DNA of 58,173 bases from an uncultured Flavobacteriales bacterium (GCA_937876195.1 CALEIK010000038.1:1-58173), one strand, 5' to 3'; counted from the stretch's first letter, positions 34,814 to 43,758 are shown. Numbers and translations: made by a program. The notes: a model not told the origin generated them from the letters alone.

Positions 34814-35104
34814 GTGAAGCGTTTATATCCATACCTCAAGAATAAGTTCATTTTAGCGTTTGCTATACTCGCTGTGTATACGTTATTTCTGGACGAAAAC
34901 GATCTATTTACCATGATCTCAAATGCAAATAAGTTAAGGGCGTTAGAGGTGAAGAAAGTGGAATTAAACGCTGAATTAAAGGATGTTCAATCGACGCTGA
35001 ATAAACTGCAATCGCTGAGTGAAGTAGAACGATTCGCTCGTGAGAAAAAATTCTTCAAAAAGGACGATGAAGATCTCTTTGTCATTTTTAGTGAGCCTCA
35101 ATAG
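34814..35104 (+). CDS. FtsB/DivIC-type septum formation protein
   Basis: A 96-residue bitopic membrane protein: short cytoplasmic N-terminus (MKRLYPYLKNK), one helix (FILAFAILAVYTLFL), then a coiled coil (LRALEVKKVELNAELKDVQSTLNKLQSL) and the family's C-terminal ERFAREKKFFKKDDEDLFVI. This is the FtsB/DivIC layout, in which the protein bridges FtsL and FtsQ in the divisome. The only start that keeps the membrane helix is GTG at 34814. It converges on the SpoIID gene with two bases between stops. Confidence 0.88.
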   Translation: MKRLYPYLKNKFILAFAILAVYTLFLDENDLFTMISNANKLRALEVKKVELNAELKDVQSTLNKLQSLSEVERFAREKKFFKKDDEDLFVIFSEPQ

Positions 35105-35106
35105 AT

Positions 35107-36282
35107 TTACAATCCATGTTCTTGTTCACTAGACTGATTGAAAAAATTGCCCCTGAAATAATCAATTATTGAAACTCGGCTAAAGTAAAACAGCGCAATC
35201 TGTTGGTATGAATATCCGCTGAGCGCCATTTGCATCGCTCCTTCTTGACATAATCCCACCCCGTGACCAAATCCTCTTCCCGAAATGACTACCTCATCTC
35301 CCTCTAACCGCGTACTAAAATAGGTCGATTTTAAATTGAATTTTTGACGCAAATCGCGCAGTGGGATTCCTAACGACGGATGGATATAAAAAGCTTTTCG
35401 CTGGTCTTGAATGAAATTATACTTGAGATCACCGATATCCACTCCTAACTTGTTTAATCCAAATTCCTTGTTCAAATATGCATCCCAACTGGATTTTTTA
35501 ACTCTCTTCTCCCACTTCGCCTGCCGGGTATGGATACAAAATGTATCCACAAATGATTCCAAATAAGGTACGGACGTGTTCCAAATATAAGCTGCATCAC
35601 ATGTTTGACCTCCGCAATTGGCAGAAAAATAAGAAGTAACCAAACTGTTTTTCGAATCGACGATTACCTCACCTGTTGTTTCATCTACCGCCTTTTGTAT
35701 ATTCGGGGTATGCTTCAATTTACTGTGATAAGCTTGACAATGAACACCATCGCACAATTGAAATCCTTCCTTTTTATGACGATGAATGTTTTTTAGCGCG
35801 TAGGTTCGACTCATCAGCGCTTGTACTTTATAGTATTCAGTATGACGTCCACCCCCACCTTCGGATTCTATCACCCCCGCCAAATAATTGTTCATATCCA
35901 CGACATTAACGACCGTCAAATTACTTCCAGCAATAATTTCAAATCCGTCATTGTATCTACGCTTTTTGAGTACGGGTTGAACTGGATTTAATTCCATCTC
36001 CGAATACTGCATCAACGGTAACATTTTAAATGATTTTGCTACCCTTAGAGAAACGCCATTTTTTATCAGTTGAATACTACCACTGGTGGAATTCAACTGT
36101 ACCTTCTCCCCTTCCTGAAATGTAACAACGAGAACAGTATCGTCATAAACTTCATAAACACCTTTGATCGCAATCAACTCAATTTTGGCAATTTTGTATT
36201 GACGGAATAGTCCAATGTGCATCTCTTGAGAGCTCCCAAAAAAAGACATTAGCAATACAAAAATGAAAACGATTCTTTTCAC
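35107..36282 (-). CDS. SpoIID/LytB-domain protein (putative cell-wall glycan lyase)
   Basis: An exported protein of about 391 residues with the SpoIID domain. In sporulating Firmicutes SpoIID is a lytic transglycosylase acting on denuded glycan; here the role is presumably peptidoglycan remodelling. Motifs are YLAGVIESEGGGGRHTEYYKVQALMSRTYALKN, CDGVHCQAYH, YFSANCGGQTCDAAYIW and GRGFGHGVGLCQEGAMQMA. The GTG at 36282 places a signal peptide (KRIVFIFVLLMSFFGSSQ) at the N-terminus and is preferred over a TTG at 36303. It lies opposite the FtsB-like gene, next to lpxB. Confidence 0.9.
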   Translation of the reverse strand: MKRIVFIFVLLMSFFGSSQEMHIGLFRQYKIAKIELIAIKGVYEVYDDTVLVVTFQEGEKVQLNSTSGSIQLIKNGVSLRVAKSFKMLPLMQYSEMELNPVQPVLKKRRYNDGFEIIAGSNLTVVNVVDMNNYLAGVIESEGGGGRHTEYYKVQALMSRTYALKNIHRHKKEGFQLCDGVHCQAYHSKLKHTPNIQKAVDETTGEVIVDSKNSLVTSYFSANCGGQTCDAAYIWNTSVPYLESFVDTFCIHTRQAKWEKRVKKSSWDAYLNKEFGLNKLGVDIGDLKYNFIQDQRKAFYIHPSLGIPLRDLRQKFNLKSTYFSTRLEGDEVVISGRGFGHGVGLCQEGAMQMALSGYSYQQIALFYFSRVSIIDYFRGNFFNQSSEQEHGL

Positions 36283-36325
36283 AACCCTAAAATTACATGA
36301 CAATTCAATGCCTATCTAACGACAG

Positions 36326-37444
36326 TCAAATAGTTTTTAACAAGGATTGTGCAACTTTTTTACTTGCACCTACTCCACCGAGAACAATTTCGAGTTGATC
36401 GTATGCGTCGAGCATTGATTTCCGATACGGCTCATCACCAATCAATCGCATAACTTCCTGACGAATAAGAACAGGATTGCATTCACTTTGAATCAATTCT
36501 CGCACAATTTCCTTGTCCATAATCAAGTTGACAAGTGAAATATATTTCACCTTTATCAGTTGCTTCGCAATGCGGTAGGACAATTCAGAACCCTTGTAAC
36601 AAACGACTTCAGGAACCTTAAACAATGCTGTTTCCAAGGTTGCAGTACCTGAAGTAACCACTGCCGTATGTGAATTAGCAAGAATAGCATACGTTTCTCC
36701 ATAAATGATATGCGCATCTTTTGAGAAAGATTGATAGAAGGAGGCATCTAGGTTTGGGGCACCAGCAATGACAATTTGATGCGAATCAATGCCTTTCAAC
36801 GCTTCAAGCATGATTGGTAGTTTTTTTGATACCTCTTGCTTTCTACTCCCTGGCAAAACAGCCAAAATTGGCCGTTCATCCAACCCGTTTCGCTGCCTTA
36901 AGTCCAAAGCGTTATTGACTTCTCTAAATTTTGTGATTTCATCAATAAGTGGATGTCCAACGTACTCGACTTCCATACCAAACTTGGCGTAAAAATCCTT
37001 TTCGAAAGGAAGAATCACAAACAAATGATCGACAACCTTTTTGATTTTATGCACCCGTGATTGCTTCCACGCCCAGACTTGTGGAGAAATGTAATAATAC
37101 ACCTTTATCCCTTTGCTCTTTGCCCATTCCGCAATTCTCAAATTGAATCCTGGATAATCCACCAAAACAATGGCGTCTGGTGCAAATTCTTCAATATCGT
37201 TCTTACAGAAAGAAATGTTCTTTAGAATTGTTCTGAGGTTCAAAATCACCTCCAAAAACCCCATAAAGGCAAGCTCTTTAATGTGTTTCACCAATCCCTT
37301 TGGTTGAATTGCTGTCATTTTATCCCCTCCCCAATAGCGAAATTCTATGGATGGATTTTCTTCCAGTAAAGCCTTCATCAAATTACTCGAATGTAAATCT
37401 CCTGAAGCTTCTCCAGCAATGATATAGAGCTTTAAAGGGCGCAT
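36326..37444 (-). CDS. lpxB: Lipid-A-disaccharide synthase LpxB
   Basis: Glycosyltransferase (family GT19) that joins UDP-diacylglucosamine and lipid X to form the lipid A disaccharide at the inner membrane. The 372-residue protein has LYIIAGEASGDLHSSNLMKAL, WGGDKM, LVDYPGFNLRIAEWAK, YYISPQVWAWKQSRVHKIKK, VLPGSRKQEV and SGTATLETALFKVPEVVCYK. The ATG at 37444 is preferred to the TTG one codon upstream. It follows the small membrane gene directly, in the order surE / small protein / lpxB. Confidence 0.96.
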   Translation of the reverse strand: MRPLKLYIIAGEASGDLHSSNLMKALLEENPSIEFRYWGGDKMTAIQPKGLVKHIKELAFMGFLEVILNLRTILKNISFCKNDIEEFAPDAIVLVDYPGFNLRIAEWAKSKGIKVYYYISPQVWAWKQSRVHKIKKVVDHLFVILPFEKDFYAKFGMEVEYVGHPLIDEITKFREVNNALDLRQRNGLDERPILAVLPGSRKQEVSKKLPIMLEALKGIDSHQIVIAGAPNLDASFYQSFSKDAHIIYGETYAILANSHTAVVTSGTATLETALFKVPEVVCYKGSELSYRIAKQLIKVKYISLVNLIMDKEIVRELIQSECNPVLIRQEVMRLIGDEPYRKSMLDAYDQLEIVLGGVGASKKVAQSLLKTI

Positions 37445-37447
37445 CAA

Positions 37448-37753
37448 CTAGAAAAATTTAATGTAGATGACATAAGGTGCAAACAGAAATGAACCGAGAA
37501 TAATTCCCATGGCCATGTTGTATCTTTCCCTGTTAAGAAAAATATAAAACCACACCAAATTAGCAATAATCGATATCGTCATTATTTTAATTCGATAAGG
37601 TCCATTCAATCTGAATTTACTCCACAATTGTTCAAAATAATAATCCTGCACCCACACCATAAACAACAAAACAAGGGGGATAAAAATGAGGGGAGTAATG
37701 ACTCCTATTGCAACTCCTTTTGTATGATCCCAAGACCAATTTTTTAAATTCAT
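37448..37753 (-). CDS. Small integral membrane protein between surE and lpxB
   Basis: A 101-residue protein with three hydrophobic helices (GVAIGVITPLIFIPLVLLFM, IKIMTISIIANLVWFYIFL, MAMGIILGSFLFAPYVIYI). No family is recognised. It overlaps surE by four bases and ends three bases before the lpxB start, so it is coupled to both. Its place in a lipid A gene run suggests an envelope role, which is inference. Confidence 0.8.
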   Translation of the reverse strand: MNLKNWSWDHTKGVAIGVITPLIFIPLVLLFMVWVQDYYFEQLWSKFRLNGPYRIKIMTISIIANLVWFYIFLNRERYNMAMGIILGSFLFAPYVIYIKFF

Positions 37754-38520
37754 ATATTCCAGTTTTCTAATTCTTTCAACGCTTTATATGCCGTCATATC
37801 AAATTGGGTTGGAACAATGCTCGCATATCCCGCATCAATCCAATACAAATCGGTATCATTCGTTCTTTCCTGATTCAAAAAATGACCCGTAAGCCAAAAG
37901 TAAGGTCTCCCAAATTGATCTAAACGCTTATCGAAACTATCTTCCCAAAAGGCTTTTGCTTGATGACAAAGTTTGATTCCTTTAAAATTCTCCTGAGACA
38001 CATCTGGAATATTGACATTCAAACACGTCTCTTCAGGCATTCCCTCAGTCAATACTTTCTGCACGACTTGTCGTACCACTTTTTGCGCCACAGAAAAATC
38101 TGCATCACTATCAAAATTACACAAAGAAAAACCAATGGATGGAATGTTCTCCATCGCTCCTTCGACTGCCGCAGACATAGTTCCTGAATACAGCACATTT
38201 GTAGATGTGTTCGCACCGTGATTAATTCCCGAAACAATCAAATCAGGTTTCTTCTTTAACACTTCGTAAATTCCCAGTTTAACGCAATCAACAGGAGTTC
38301 CAGAACAAGAATATGCCTGAACTTCATCAAATAAATCAACCTTGTCTAAACGCAGTGGGAAATTGATTGTTATTGCGTGTCCCATCCCCGATTGAGGAGA
38401 GTCTGGAGCCACGATTACAATCTCTCCAAAGTCTTTCATAGCTTCAAACAAGGAGAAAAGTCCCTTGGCTGAAACACCATCATCGTTTGTGATTAAAATC
38501 AATGGTTTTCGACTGTTCAT
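37750..38520 (-). CDS. surE: 5'/3'-nucleotidase SurE
   Basis: Metal-dependent nucleoside monophosphate phosphatase. The 256-residue protein starts MNSRKPLILITNDDGVSAKG, with the metal-binding DD at the N-terminus, then IVAPDSPQSGMGHAIT, YSCSGTPVDCVKLGIYE, VSGINHGANTSTNVLYSGTMSAAVEGA and LNVNIPD. The ATG at 38520 fits the family start better than one six codons upstream. It is the first gene of the surE / small protein / lpxB run. Confidence 0.96.
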   Translation of the reverse strand: MNSRKPLILITNDDGVSAKGLFSLFEAMKDFGEIVIVAPDSPQSGMGHAITINFPLRLDKVDLFDEVQAYSCSGTPVDCVKLGIYEVLKKKPDLIVSGINHGANTSTNVLYSGTMSAAVEGAMENIPSIGFSLCNFDSDADFSVAQKVVRQVVQKVLTEGMPEETCLNVNIPDVSQENFKGIKLCHQAKAFWEDSFDKRLDQFGRPYFWLTGHFLNQERTNDTDLYWIDAGYASIVPTQFDMTAYKALKELENWNI

Positions 38521-38606
38521 ATTACTTAAAATTGGCAATGTTGCGAAAGTAACGAAAGTTATCTTAATCTTTCCATTAAAATCAAGGGTATTCCAACTGA
38601 ATTCAC

Positions 38607-38614
38607 TAATTTTG
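38607..38614 (+). promoter_or_regulatory. Candidate -7 element (TAATTTTG)
   Basis: Consensus TAnnTTTG 40 bases upstream of the DinB-like gene, in the divergent gap between surE and that gene. No clear -33 element. Confidence 0.35.
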
Positions 38615-38654
38615 GATGACTTATACGTCTAATTACTCATAGACCAAGAAGCGG

Positions 38655-39233
38655 ATGACGACAAAAGAATTATTTGACATTGTAACGCAAATTACGCAGG
38701 AGAACATCGACAATGTCAACAAGGCTGTTAAAAAACTGAATGATAATCAGTTGAACTGGGTGCCAAATCCAGGAGTTTGGAGCATTGCGCAAGTTTTGGC
38801 CCACCTCAATGAATACGGCAATTATTACCATCCTGTTTTCCTTAAACGGATTGAAGGAACAAGATTTACTTCCACCAAAGAAGCTTTTATCAGCTCACCC
38901 TTGGGACGATCAGCATGGAAATCCATGAAGTTAGGAAATGCCAAAAACGTGAAACGCAAGTTTAAATCTCCTCGAGACTATAATCCAATGCTGAATAAAA
39001 ACTTGGTTACTGGAAATGAACTCGAAACCTTCCTTTCTCAACAAGATGAACTCGTTCAAATTTTTGAAAAGGCAAAAACAGTTAATATCCGTCGCGTAAA
39101 AGTGCCAATTTCAATCTCGAAAATTGTACGCTTGCGATTGGGCGACGCCTTGCTGTTTGTTGTGTACCACAATCAACGTCACGTGCAGCAGATACTTAAC
39201 TTGCGGAATAGTGTCAATTTTCCCAAAAATTAA
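38655..39233 (+). CDS. DinB-family protein
   Basis: A 192-residue cytoplasmic protein of the DinB/YfiT-like four-helix-bundle family: NQLNWVPNPGVWSIAQVLAHLNEYGNYY near the N-terminus and a C-terminal LGDALLFVVYHNQRHVQQILNLR. Histidines in LAHLNEY and in YHNQRHVQQ match the metal triad. Many members are thiol S-transferases, but the substrate cannot be told. It precedes the NlpC/P60 gene by two bases. Confidence 0.87.
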   Translation: MTTKELFDIVTQITQENIDNVNKAVKKLNDNQLNWVPNPGVWSIAQVLAHLNEYGNYYHPVFLKRIEGTRFTSTKEAFISSPLGRSAWKSMKLGNAKNVKRKFKSPRDYNPMLNKNLVTGNELETFLSQQDELVQIFEKAKTVNIRRVKVPISISKIVRLRLGDALLFVVYHNQRHVQQILNLRNSVNFPKN

Positions 39234-39235
39234 GC

Positions 39236-39985
39236 ATGACTAAATTCGCTTATTGTTTTGTTAGCATATCACCTGTTCGCTCCACGCCACAAGATCAATC
39301 AGAAATAGTGACGCAGCTCCTTTTTGGCGAGGTAGTAATCGTTGAAGATATTGCAGAGCCTTGGGCGAAAGTAACGACATCTTCGGACGCCTATCTAGGT
39401 TATGTGGATATCAAGCATTTAGAATTACTTTCCGAAAAGGAGACAAAACGATGGCTGGATGGACTGGGTTATTTGAAAAATCGTGAAGTCGCCATAAACA
39501 CGCCACATGGCATTCAGCGCATTTGTCGCGGATCTTTTGTACCAGAAGGAGAAACATCATTTATCATTGGAAACAGCGAATATTCCTTTGTTGATGCAAA
39601 CACGTCTTCCAGCGAAAGTTTACTTGAGATCGCACGAGATTATCTCAATACACCGTACTTATGGGGCGGGAAATCACCCTTTGGCATCGATTGTTCTGGA
39701 CTGACGCAAATTATATTTCGACTTTTCGATTACAACTTGCCCCGTGATGCCTCTGAACAAATCGCACATGGAAGCGAAGTTCATTTTGGTGAACATCAGG
39801 CAAACGACTTGGCATTTTTTGAAAACAAGGATGGGAAAATAATACATGTGGGAATTTTGACTGACCAAGGCACTATTATTCATGCTTCGGGACATGTGAG
39901 AGAAGATATTTTTACTGATCAAGGTATTATTCACGCAACGAACAATACTCAAACACATCAACTAGCTAAAATTAAACGACTTTAA
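39236..39985 (+). CDS. NlpC/P60 (C40) peptidoglycan endopeptidase with SH3 domains
   Basis: A 249-residue hydrolase. The N-terminal half holds SH3-like domains (SPVRSTPQDQSEIVTQLLFGEVV, EPWAKVTTSSDAYLGYVD). The C-terminal half is the C40 domain with the catalytic cysteine in GGKSPFGIDCSGLTQIIF and the histidine in IIHVGILTDQGTIIHASG. The layout matches gamma-D-glutamyl-diamino acid peptidases such as YkfC. No signal peptide is visible, so it more likely recycles muropeptides in the cytoplasm than cuts the wall, by analogy to YkfC. Confidence 0.92.
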   Translation: MTKFAYCFVSISPVRSTPQDQSEIVTQLLFGEVVIVEDIAEPWAKVTTSSDAYLGYVDIKHLELLSEKETKRWLDGLGYLKNREVAINTPHGIQRICRGSFVPEGETSFIIGNSEYSFVDANTSSSESLLEIARDYLNTPYLWGGKSPFGIDCSGLTQIIFRLFDYNLPRDASEQIAHGSEVHFGEHQANDLAFFENKDGKIIHVGILTDQGTIIHASGHVREDIFTDQGIIHATNNTQTHQLAKIKRL

Positions 39986-40033
39986 AGGAAATCAAGTGTC
40001 AATATTTGTTGATATTTGCAAAAACACGATTCA

Positions 40034-40951
40034 ATGAAAATATTAATTACAGGAGGTGCTGGTTTTATAGGGAGTAACTTAACAAAACGATTGGTCGATG
40101 ACGGTCATGATGTGGTGGTACTTGACTCTCTTCTTCGCGGAAACAAATTGGAAAAAGAAACTTTTGCCAAGATAGAATTTGTTAAGGGAGATGTTAGAGA
40201 TCTCGACACGGTAACCCAAGCCTCGAAAGGGTGTGATATTATTTTTCATTTTGCAGCAGTCTTGGGGGTGGATATTGTCGCTGACAATCCAGTAGAAACA
40301 ATGGATGTTGAAGTAATCGGTGCTCGAAATGTCGTTTTTGCGGCGGAGATGAACAACATCAAAAAAATCATGTATGCTTCTACTAGTGGGATTTACGGTC
40401 ACTCAGCAATTGAAAATGCATTGACAGAAGAAGTTTTAGTAGATCCGCGAACGTCGTACGCTATGGCAAAACGCTACAACGAAATATATTTGGCATCACA
40501 CCACGAGGAAAAAGGAATCAATGTTATTTCTCTTCGATTTTTCAACGTTTATGGCTGGAATCAAGATACTAGAATGGTTATTCCATTGTTTTTTGAGCAA
40601 GCGAAGCAAGGGAGAAAAATAACAGTATTTGGCAACGGAAAACAAACCCGTGACTTCACCTATATTGATGATACAATTGAAGCGTGTGTGCGCTTGATGG
40701 ACATTAAAGGTTGTCACATCGTAAACATTGCCAATGAAGCTGAATGGTGCATTGATGATGTTGCGCATCAGATCAAAGAAATCACACAATCCAATTCAGA
40801 AATTGGATATATCGCAGCACCTAAAAAACGATACGACTATGAAGTTGAACGCCGCGTAGGAAGCTCGAAAAAATTAATGGAACTCACCAACTACAAACCA
40901 GACACTACACTGGGAGAAGGATTAGAAAAAATATACAAACGCAATTATTAA
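40034..40951 (+). CDS. NAD-dependent sugar-nucleotide epimerase/dehydratase (extended SDR)
   Basis: A 305-residue extended short-chain dehydrogenase acting on a nucleotide sugar. It has the Rossmann motif MKILITGGAGFIGSNLTKRL, the catalytic YxxxK in SYAMAKRYNE, FFNVYG and GNGKQTRDFTYIDDTI. It resembles UDP-glucose 4-epimerases and UDP-glucuronate decarboxylases, and the substrate cannot be decided. The ATG at 40034 is chosen over a TTG six codons upstream because it opens directly with the Rossmann strand. It lies seven bases before glyA. Confidence 0.9.
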   Translation: MKILITGGAGFIGSNLTKRLVDDGHDVVVLDSLLRGNKLEKETFAKIEFVKGDVRDLDTVTQASKGCDIIFHFAAVLGVDIVADNPVETMDVEVIGARNVVFAAEMNNIKKIMYASTSGIYGHSAIENALTEEVLVDPRTSYAMAKRYNEIYLASHHEEKGINVISLRFFNVYGWNQDTRMVIPLFFEQAKQGRKITVFGNGKQTRDFTYIDDTIEACVRLMDIKGCHIVNIANEAEWCIDDVAHQIKEITQSNSEIGYIAAPKKRYDYEVERRVGSSKKLMELTNYKPDTTLGEGLEKIYKRNY

Positions 40952-40958
40952 AATTACA

Positions 40959-42239
40959 ATGACAAGAGACAAGGCGATTTTTGACCTCATTGAGCAAGAA
41001 AAGAAAAGACAACTTCAAGGAATCGAATTAATTGCTTCCGAAAATTTTGTGAGCGACGATGTGATGAACGCAATGGGTAGTGTTTTAACCAATAAATACG
41101 CCGAAGGTCTTCCTGGAAAAAGGTATTATGGTGGTTGTGAGATTGTAGATCAAGTAGAGAACATTGCCATTGAGCGTTTGTGCAAGCTTTTCGGAGCGGA
41201 ATGGGCGAATGTTCAACCGCACTCAGGTGCTCAAGCAAATGCTGCCGTTATGTTGGCTTGTTTACGTCCTGGAGATAAAATTTTAGGTTTTGACTTGTCA
41301 CATGGTGGTCATTTAACGCATGGATCACCCGTAAATTTCTCTGGAAAGCTCTATGAACCACATTTCTACGGTGTCAACAAAGAAACTGGACAAGTCGATT
41401 ACGACATGTTGGAAGAGGTCGCACGACGTGAAAAACCAAAATTGATTATCTGCGGTGCATCTGCGTACAGCCGAGATTGGGACTACAAACGCATCCGACA
41501 AGTTGCGGACGAAATCGGAGCATTAATTTTAGCAGACATTTCGCATCCTGCAGGATTGATCGCGATGGGAATGTTGAACAATCCAATGGAATACTGTCAC
41601 ATTGTGACTTCTACCACTCATAAAACATTGCGTGGACCAAGAGGTGGTGTCATCATGATGGGTAAAAACTTCGATAATCCGTTTGGTTTAAAATGGAACA
41701 ATGGAAACCCTAAATCTATGGCTGCATTATTGGATGCTGCTGTGTTCCCTGGGACACAAGGAGGACCATTGGAGCACGTTATTGCAGCAAAAGCAGTTGC
41801 ATTTGGTGAAGCACTTAGCGATGGTTACAAAGTTTACATGCAGCAAGTCAAAAATAACGCTGCTGCGCTTGCCGAAGCATTCGTGGCGAAAGGATATCAG
41901 ATCATTTCTGGCGGGACTGACAATCATTCTATGTTGATTGATCTTCGCACGAAAGGAGTGACTGGAAAAGATGCTGAAAACGCCTTGGTATTGGCTGATA
42001 TTACAGTGAACAAAAATATGGTTCCGTTCGATACTGAATCACCATTTGTTACTTCTGGAATTCGTGTTGGAACGCCAGCCGTTACGACAAGAGGTCTGAA
42101 AGAAAAAGACATGTCAACGATTGTTGAACTGATCGATCAAATCATTACAAATATTGGTGATACAGCGACAATCGAAACGGTACGCAAAGAAGCAAATGCA
42201 TTGATGGCACATCGTCCGTTGTTTGTTTGGGAAGGTTAG
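40959..42239 (+). CDS. glyA: Serine hydroxymethyltransferase GlyA
   Basis: PLP enzyme converting serine and tetrahydrofolate to glycine and methylene-THF, the main source of one-carbon units. The 426-residue protein has LIASENFVSDDVM, LTNKYAEGLPGKRYYGGC, VQPHSGAQANAAV, the PLP lysine in TSTTHKTLRGPRGG, and GIRVGTPAVTTRG. Length is normal. It ends in front of a repeat-rich gap facing the SDR gene on the other strand. Confidence 0.97.
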   Translation: MTRDKAIFDLIEQEKKRQLQGIELIASENFVSDDVMNAMGSVLTNKYAEGLPGKRYYGGCEIVDQVENIAIERLCKLFGAEWANVQPHSGAQANAAVMLACLRPGDKILGFDLSHGGHLTHGSPVNFSGKLYEPHFYGVNKETGQVDYDMLEEVARREKPKLIICGASAYSRDWDYKRIRQVADEIGALILADISHPAGLIAMGMLNNPMEYCHIVTSTTHKTLRGPRGGVIMMGKNFDNPFGLKWNNGNPKSMAALLDAAVFPGTQGGPLEHVIAAKAVAFGEALSDGYKVYMQQVKNNAAALAEAFVAKGYQIISGGTDNHSMLIDLRTKGVTGKDAENALVLADITVNKNMVPFDTESPFVTSGIRVGTPAVTTRGLKEKDMSTIVELIDQIITNIGDTATIETVRKEANALMAHRPLFVWEG

Positions 42240-42343
42240 CAGTTCAAAGTTGGAAAGTTAGAAAGTTCAAAGATTAGAGTCGCGTGCACTGCCTTGAACT
42301 TTTGAACTCCTTGAACTTTGAACTCCTTGAACTTTGAACTCAC
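42240..42343. repeat. Tandem and inverted GAACTTT repeats between convergent genes
   Basis: Three tandem copies of a 16-17 bp unit (ccttgaactttgaact) occupy 42292-42340. The left part (42241-42272) holds the complementary motif gttcaaag twice, at 42242 and 42265, so the segment can fold into a hairpin. It lies between the ends of glyA and the SDR gene and may act as a two-way terminator, though it lacks a T-run. Confidence 0.75.
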
Positions 42344-43138
42344 CTAAGTTGCCGATTGTTTCCTGATAACCCTCCAAAAAAGATTTGGAAACAAACGTTT
42401 TAGGGTCACTGCTTTGATTTCTTTGTTTCCGATGAGTACTTCACGTTTTCCTTTCTGAACAGCGCTTAACAGCTGTTGTACACATTCCTCTGCAGACATT
42501 CCAGTTGCTTGATTGTGATCCATTTCTCCATGCTTTTCACCTGCAGAATTCAGTGCATTGCGCGAAATATCCGTGTTTATCTTTCCTGGGCATGCGATGG
42601 TGACTTGAATGTGGTTTTTTTCTTCTTCCAAACGAAGACTTTCATAAAAGCCATGAAGCGCATGTTTCGAAGCGCTGTATGCACTGCGTAAAAAGAACCC
42701 AAACTTTCCAGCAATACTCGAAATCACAACAATATGTCCAGATTTTTGCTGCTGCATGAAAGGCAATACCGCTTTGGTGAGTGCGATGTTTCCGAAATAG
42801 TTAATTTCCATAATTCGACGATCGACCTCCAACGGTGTGGCCGAAGCTTCCGAGCGTTGTGATAATCCGCCGTTATTGAACAAAAAATCAATTCGACCGT
42901 ATTTTTCAATAACTGTTCTTGTCAACTCCTCAAAATTGGATGAGTCCTCAAGGTCTAACGGAACAACAAAATGATGCTCTGGGTTCAACAGTGTCTTTTT
43001 AAATTCCTCTAACTTATCACCGTTTCTCGCCGACAGGATGACCTTTGCATTTAGAGATGCTAGTTGTCTGGACATTTCCAGTCCAATTCCTGAAGAAGCA
43101 CCAGTAACCCATACTATTTTGTCTTTGAAGTCGTTCAT
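42344..43138 (-). CDS. SDR-family oxidoreductase
   Basis: A 264-residue classical short-chain dehydrogenase: cofactor motif VWVTGASSGIGLEMSRQLA, NNGG-type structural motif (LFNNGGLSQRS), active-site region VVISSIAGKFGFFLRSAYSASKHAL with the Ser and YxxxK, and ITIACPGKINTD-type loop (VTIACPGKINTDISR). It resembles DltE/YqjQ-like enzymes; the substrate is unknown. The ATG at 43138 is preferred over one three codons upstream. Minus-strand TAGCTTTG at 43159-43166 may be its -7 element. Confidence 0.92.
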   Translation of the reverse strand: MNDFKDKIVWVTGASSGIGLEMSRQLASLNAKVILSARNGDKLEEFKKTLLNPEHHFVVPLDLEDSSNFEELTRTVIEKYGRIDFLFNNGGLSQRSEASATPLEVDRRIMEINYFGNIALTKAVLPFMQQQKSGHIVVISSIAGKFGFFLRSAYSASKHALHGFYESLRLEEEKNHIQVTIACPGKINTDISRNALNSAGEKHGEMDHNQATGMSAEECVQQLLSAVQKGKREVLIGNKEIKAVTLKRLFPNLFWRVIRKQSAT

Positions 43139-43167
43139 TCCGATCATCTGCGTTTAATCAAAGCTAA

Positions 43168-43200
43168 AAAAAATCCTGTTCGCTTTACGCGGACAGGACT
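43168..43200 (-). terminator. Terminator of the secreted-protein gene at 43.2 kb
   Basis: The stem tcctgttcgc / gcggacagga (43174-43183 and 43189-43198) is followed on the minus strand by a run of nine Ts. Confidence 0.9.
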
Positions 43201-43225
43201 TTCAATTATTTTATTTATCCTTGAA

Positions 43226-43651
43226 TTATAGATCTTCAGGAAGTTCTACGGATTTATAGGATTTCTTTTTAGGTTTCAAGGTATCGATAAAGACAATTTT
43301 GAATTTTTCTCCATCTGCATTGAAAATCATTTCTGAAATACCATTGATAATGGTAGGTCCCATTTTATTTGAGTTGTAAAATTTCTTCTCCATCAACTCG
43401 TAGGTGTTGTCATCGTATTGTAGGAAGATAGAAACGATTAATCCATTTTCCACACGTGCCTTTCCTGAAATACAAAAGGATCCCCCACCCTCTTGAAAAT
43501 AGCTGATAATTACATTTCTATGCATGTCATCTGCCACTGGATTAGCACCACGATCATCAAATGCTTTTTGCAATTTAACAAAACACTCACCTTGAGAGAA
43601 TCCTGCAAATCCGACAAACATTAAAATTAAAACTAGTACACTTTTTTTCAT
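43226..43651 (-). CDS. Small secreted protein of unknown function
   Basis: A 141-residue protein with signal peptide MKKSVLVLILMFVGFAGFSQ. The mature part has two cysteines (GECFVKLQKAF and SFCISGKARV), beta-rich segments (GLIVSIFLQYDDNTYELMEKKFY, INGISEMIFNADGEKFKIVFID) and a basic end. No family is recognised. It has its own terminator and a minus-strand TATATTTG (43684-43691) 32 bases upstream, so it is probably a single-gene transcript. Confidence 0.8.
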   Translation of the reverse strand: MKKSVLVLILMFVGFAGFSQGECFVKLQKAFDDRGANPVADDMHRNVIISYFQEGGGSFCISGKARVENGLIVSIFLQYDDNTYELMEKKFYNSNKMGPTIINGISEMIFNADGEKFKIVFIDTLKPKKKSYKSVELPEDL

Positions 43652-43708
43652 AATTTTATAGTTTTGAGCTTCTGCTCGGGTTTCAAATATAGCAAGTTTG
43701 ATTTAATT

Positions 43709-43741
43709 TTTGTCACCCGCCATTTAATTTATTTACTTTTG
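43709..43741 (+). promoter_or_regulatory. Consensus promoter of gmhA
   Basis: TTTG (43709-43712), a 21-base gap, then TACTTTTG (43734-43741), ending 17 bases before the gmhA ATG. Both boxes match the Bacteroidota consensus. Confidence 0.65.
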
Positions 43742-43758
43742 ATAAAAATTGAATTTCG

